Shown here: positions 6,487-7,352 of the stretch, piece after piece
Position numbering within the stretch: position 1 is the stretch's first letter
How the letters are laid out: every line of letters starts with the position of its first letter
Source: Bdellovibrionales bacterium
GTDB lineage: Bacteria; Bdellovibrionota; Bdellovibrionia; Bdellovibrionales; JAMPXM01
Assembly (NCBI GenBank): GCA_005792225.1
Contig: SXSP01000369.1
Location: 1 to 7,352 of the forward strand
Direction: 5' to 3'
Length of the DNA: 7,352 nucleotides
Position numbers and translations under genes: made by a program
Notes under the pieces: generated by a model
What the model was told of the DNA's origin: nothing
What the model saw: the letters and a program-made list of their open reading frames with translations, nothing else
The model's database searches: none

Positions 6487-6494
6487 CCCTCCTT
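6487..6494 (-). promoter_or_regulatory. Ribosome binding site of the 97-residue gene
   Basis: On the minus strand, AAGGAGGG is a near-perfect Shine-Dalgarno sequence. Its GGAGG core is 3 bases from the ATG at 6484 and 6 bases from the ATG at 6481; the latter spacing is more usual, which is why the second ATG is chosen. Confidence 0.75.
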
Positions 6495-6647
6495 CAAAGG
6501 TCTAGGAGCTTATCGGCCGATTCGTGGAGGACGTGAGGAGCCGTCTCATTTTGGTTCGCATTTCGACCCGTGACTGGCGCGGGCGGAGGTTTGGCGGAAA
6601 TCCGTCGATCACTTGAACACCGAACACGCGTGAGGCAAAACAAATTG

Positions 6648-7352
6648 ATGACATCTCGCACGGCCCTCTCTCAAAAGCCCTTTCGCTATTTTATGAAGCA
6701 GCATCGCCGGGCATTCAGGCTGGGAGTGCTGTCGCTGTTTTTTACGAATCTCTTTGATGTTCTAACACCGCTCGGATTGAAGGCGGGCATCGACGCGATC
6801 GAGAAGAGCGATACGCGCGGACTCACGTGGGCCATCGCCGCCTTTCTGGGTCTCATGGCGGGAGTGACCGTCTGTCGTTATTACTGGCGGATTTATTTCG
6901 GGAGATTTCATCATTCGGTGGCGGAAGATTTGCGCAACCGGATTTTCTCGAAGCTCACGGGACTGGGTCCGACATTCTTTGGTCGAAAGCCCGTCGGCGA
7001 GCTCATGAGCTTGATTACGAATGACGTGAATTCGTTTCGGATGGCGATCGGGCCTGGCGTCTTGATTCTGCTTGATGCGATATTTTTGATCGCGATGATT
7101 CTTCCCGTGATGTTGTGGTTATCGGCGGATTGGACGTGGAAGACGTTGATTCTTCTCCCCTTCCTTCCGTTTCTCATTAAACGGATGTTGAACCTCATTC
7201 ACGACCGGTTTCGGCTGCAGCAAGATAAACTTTCGGATGTCTCGGCGAGCGCGCAGGAAATCGTCTCGGGAATCCGCGTGATCAAGAGTTTCGTGCAGGA
7301 AAAAAACCAGGCGCACGAGTTCAATTCGCATTCGGCCGATTTTGAGGAAGCG
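6648..7352 (+). CDS. ABC exporter, membrane-domain fragment (MdlA-like; runs off the window)
   Basis: The frame from ATG 6648 is open for 235 codons to the window end. It encodes the start of a type-1 ABC exporter transmembrane domain. Hydrophobic segments lie at about residues 22-46, 58-80, and a pair between 134 and 178. The stretch FFGRKPVGELMSLITNDVN (110-128) matches the conserved intracellular loop of this family (TGDLxxRxTNDVD in MdlA-type proteins). IKRMLNLIHDRFRLQQ and SAQEIVSGIRVIKSF (201-215) match the segments leading to the later helices. Such proteins pump lipids, drugs or peptides across the inner membrane as dimers. The ATP-binding domain expected after about residue 330 is outside. 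The start is uncertain: TGAGG (6631-6635) lies 12 bases before ATG 6648 but 9 before an in-frame TTG at 6645; GTG 6630 and ATG 6693 are further options. Confidence 0.88.
   Translation, partial: MTSRTALSQKPFRYFMKQHRRAFRLGVLSLFFTNLFDVLTPLGLKAGIDAIEKSDTRGLTWAIAAFLGLMAGVTVCRYYWRIYFGRFHHSVAEDLRNRIFSKLTGLGPTFFGRKPVGELMSLITNDVNSFRMAIGPGVLILLDAIFLIAMILPVMLWLSADWTWKTLILLPFLPFLIKRMLNLIHDRFRLQQDKLSDVSASAQEIVSGIRVIKSFVQEKNQAHEFNSHSADFEEA

Noticed and set aside
6512..6521. 10-base palindrome ATCGGCCGAT upstream of the 97-residue gene
   Set aside because: Too short to distinguish from chance in GC-rich DNA and not next to a recognisable promoter.
6533..6616. Short GTG-initiated frame of 27 codons after a GGAGG
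   Set aside because: The ribosome site is only two bases from the GTG, the peptide is arginine-rich and there is no other support.
6693..6704. ATGAAGCAGCAT shared with the first codons of the protease gene (4612-4623)
   Set aside because: The 12-base identity encodes MKQH in both proteins but does not extend further; the proteins are unrelated, so this is most likely coincidence.

Overview
This window looks like chromosomal DNA from a respiring Gram-negative bacterium with moderately high GC. The gene set and the fused NuoCD would fit a proteobacterium or a member of the Bdellovibrionota. That placement is an impression from protein style, not a phylogenetic result. No tRNA, rRNA, CRISPR array, transposase or phage gene is visible.

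Left part (1-4298, all minus strand): the first half of a respiratory complex I (NADH:quinone oxidoreductase) operon, transcribed right to left as nuoB, nuoCD (one fused protein), nuoE, nuoF and nuoG (only its first 47 codons lie inside). Together they encode most of the peripheral arm. NuoE/NuoF oxidise NADH through FMN and clusters N1a/N3. NuoG carries further Fe-S clusters. NuoB holds N2, and NuoCD forms the quinone-facing part. The genes are packed tightly: TAATG overlap at nuoE/nuoF, 20-base overlap at nuoF/nuoG, 11 bases between nuoCD and nuoE. The usual first gene, nuoA, is not upstream of nuoB.

Middle (4299-4611): a 313-base divergent intergenic region. It holds a good sigma70-type promoter facing nuoB, three TGACAA direct repeats around its -35 box, a 24-base near-perfect dyad, and a weaker promoter facing right.

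Right part: a secreted subtilisin-family (S8) serine protease with signal peptide, putative propeptide and complete catalytic triad (4612-6114, plus). It converges on an unrecognised 97-residue protein (6188-6481, minus). The 73 bases between their stop codons hold two perfect inverted repeats, one of them a nested 34-base palindrome. After a 166-base intergenic stretch in which I see no convincing promoter comes the start of an MdlA-like ABC exporter (6648 to the window end, plus), cut off within its membrane domain.

The complex I operon is conventional apart from the missing nuoA. The protease, the small gene and the transporter show no clear functional link to it or to each other. I do not see a convincing new multi-gene system; the most unusual signals are the non-coding repeats.
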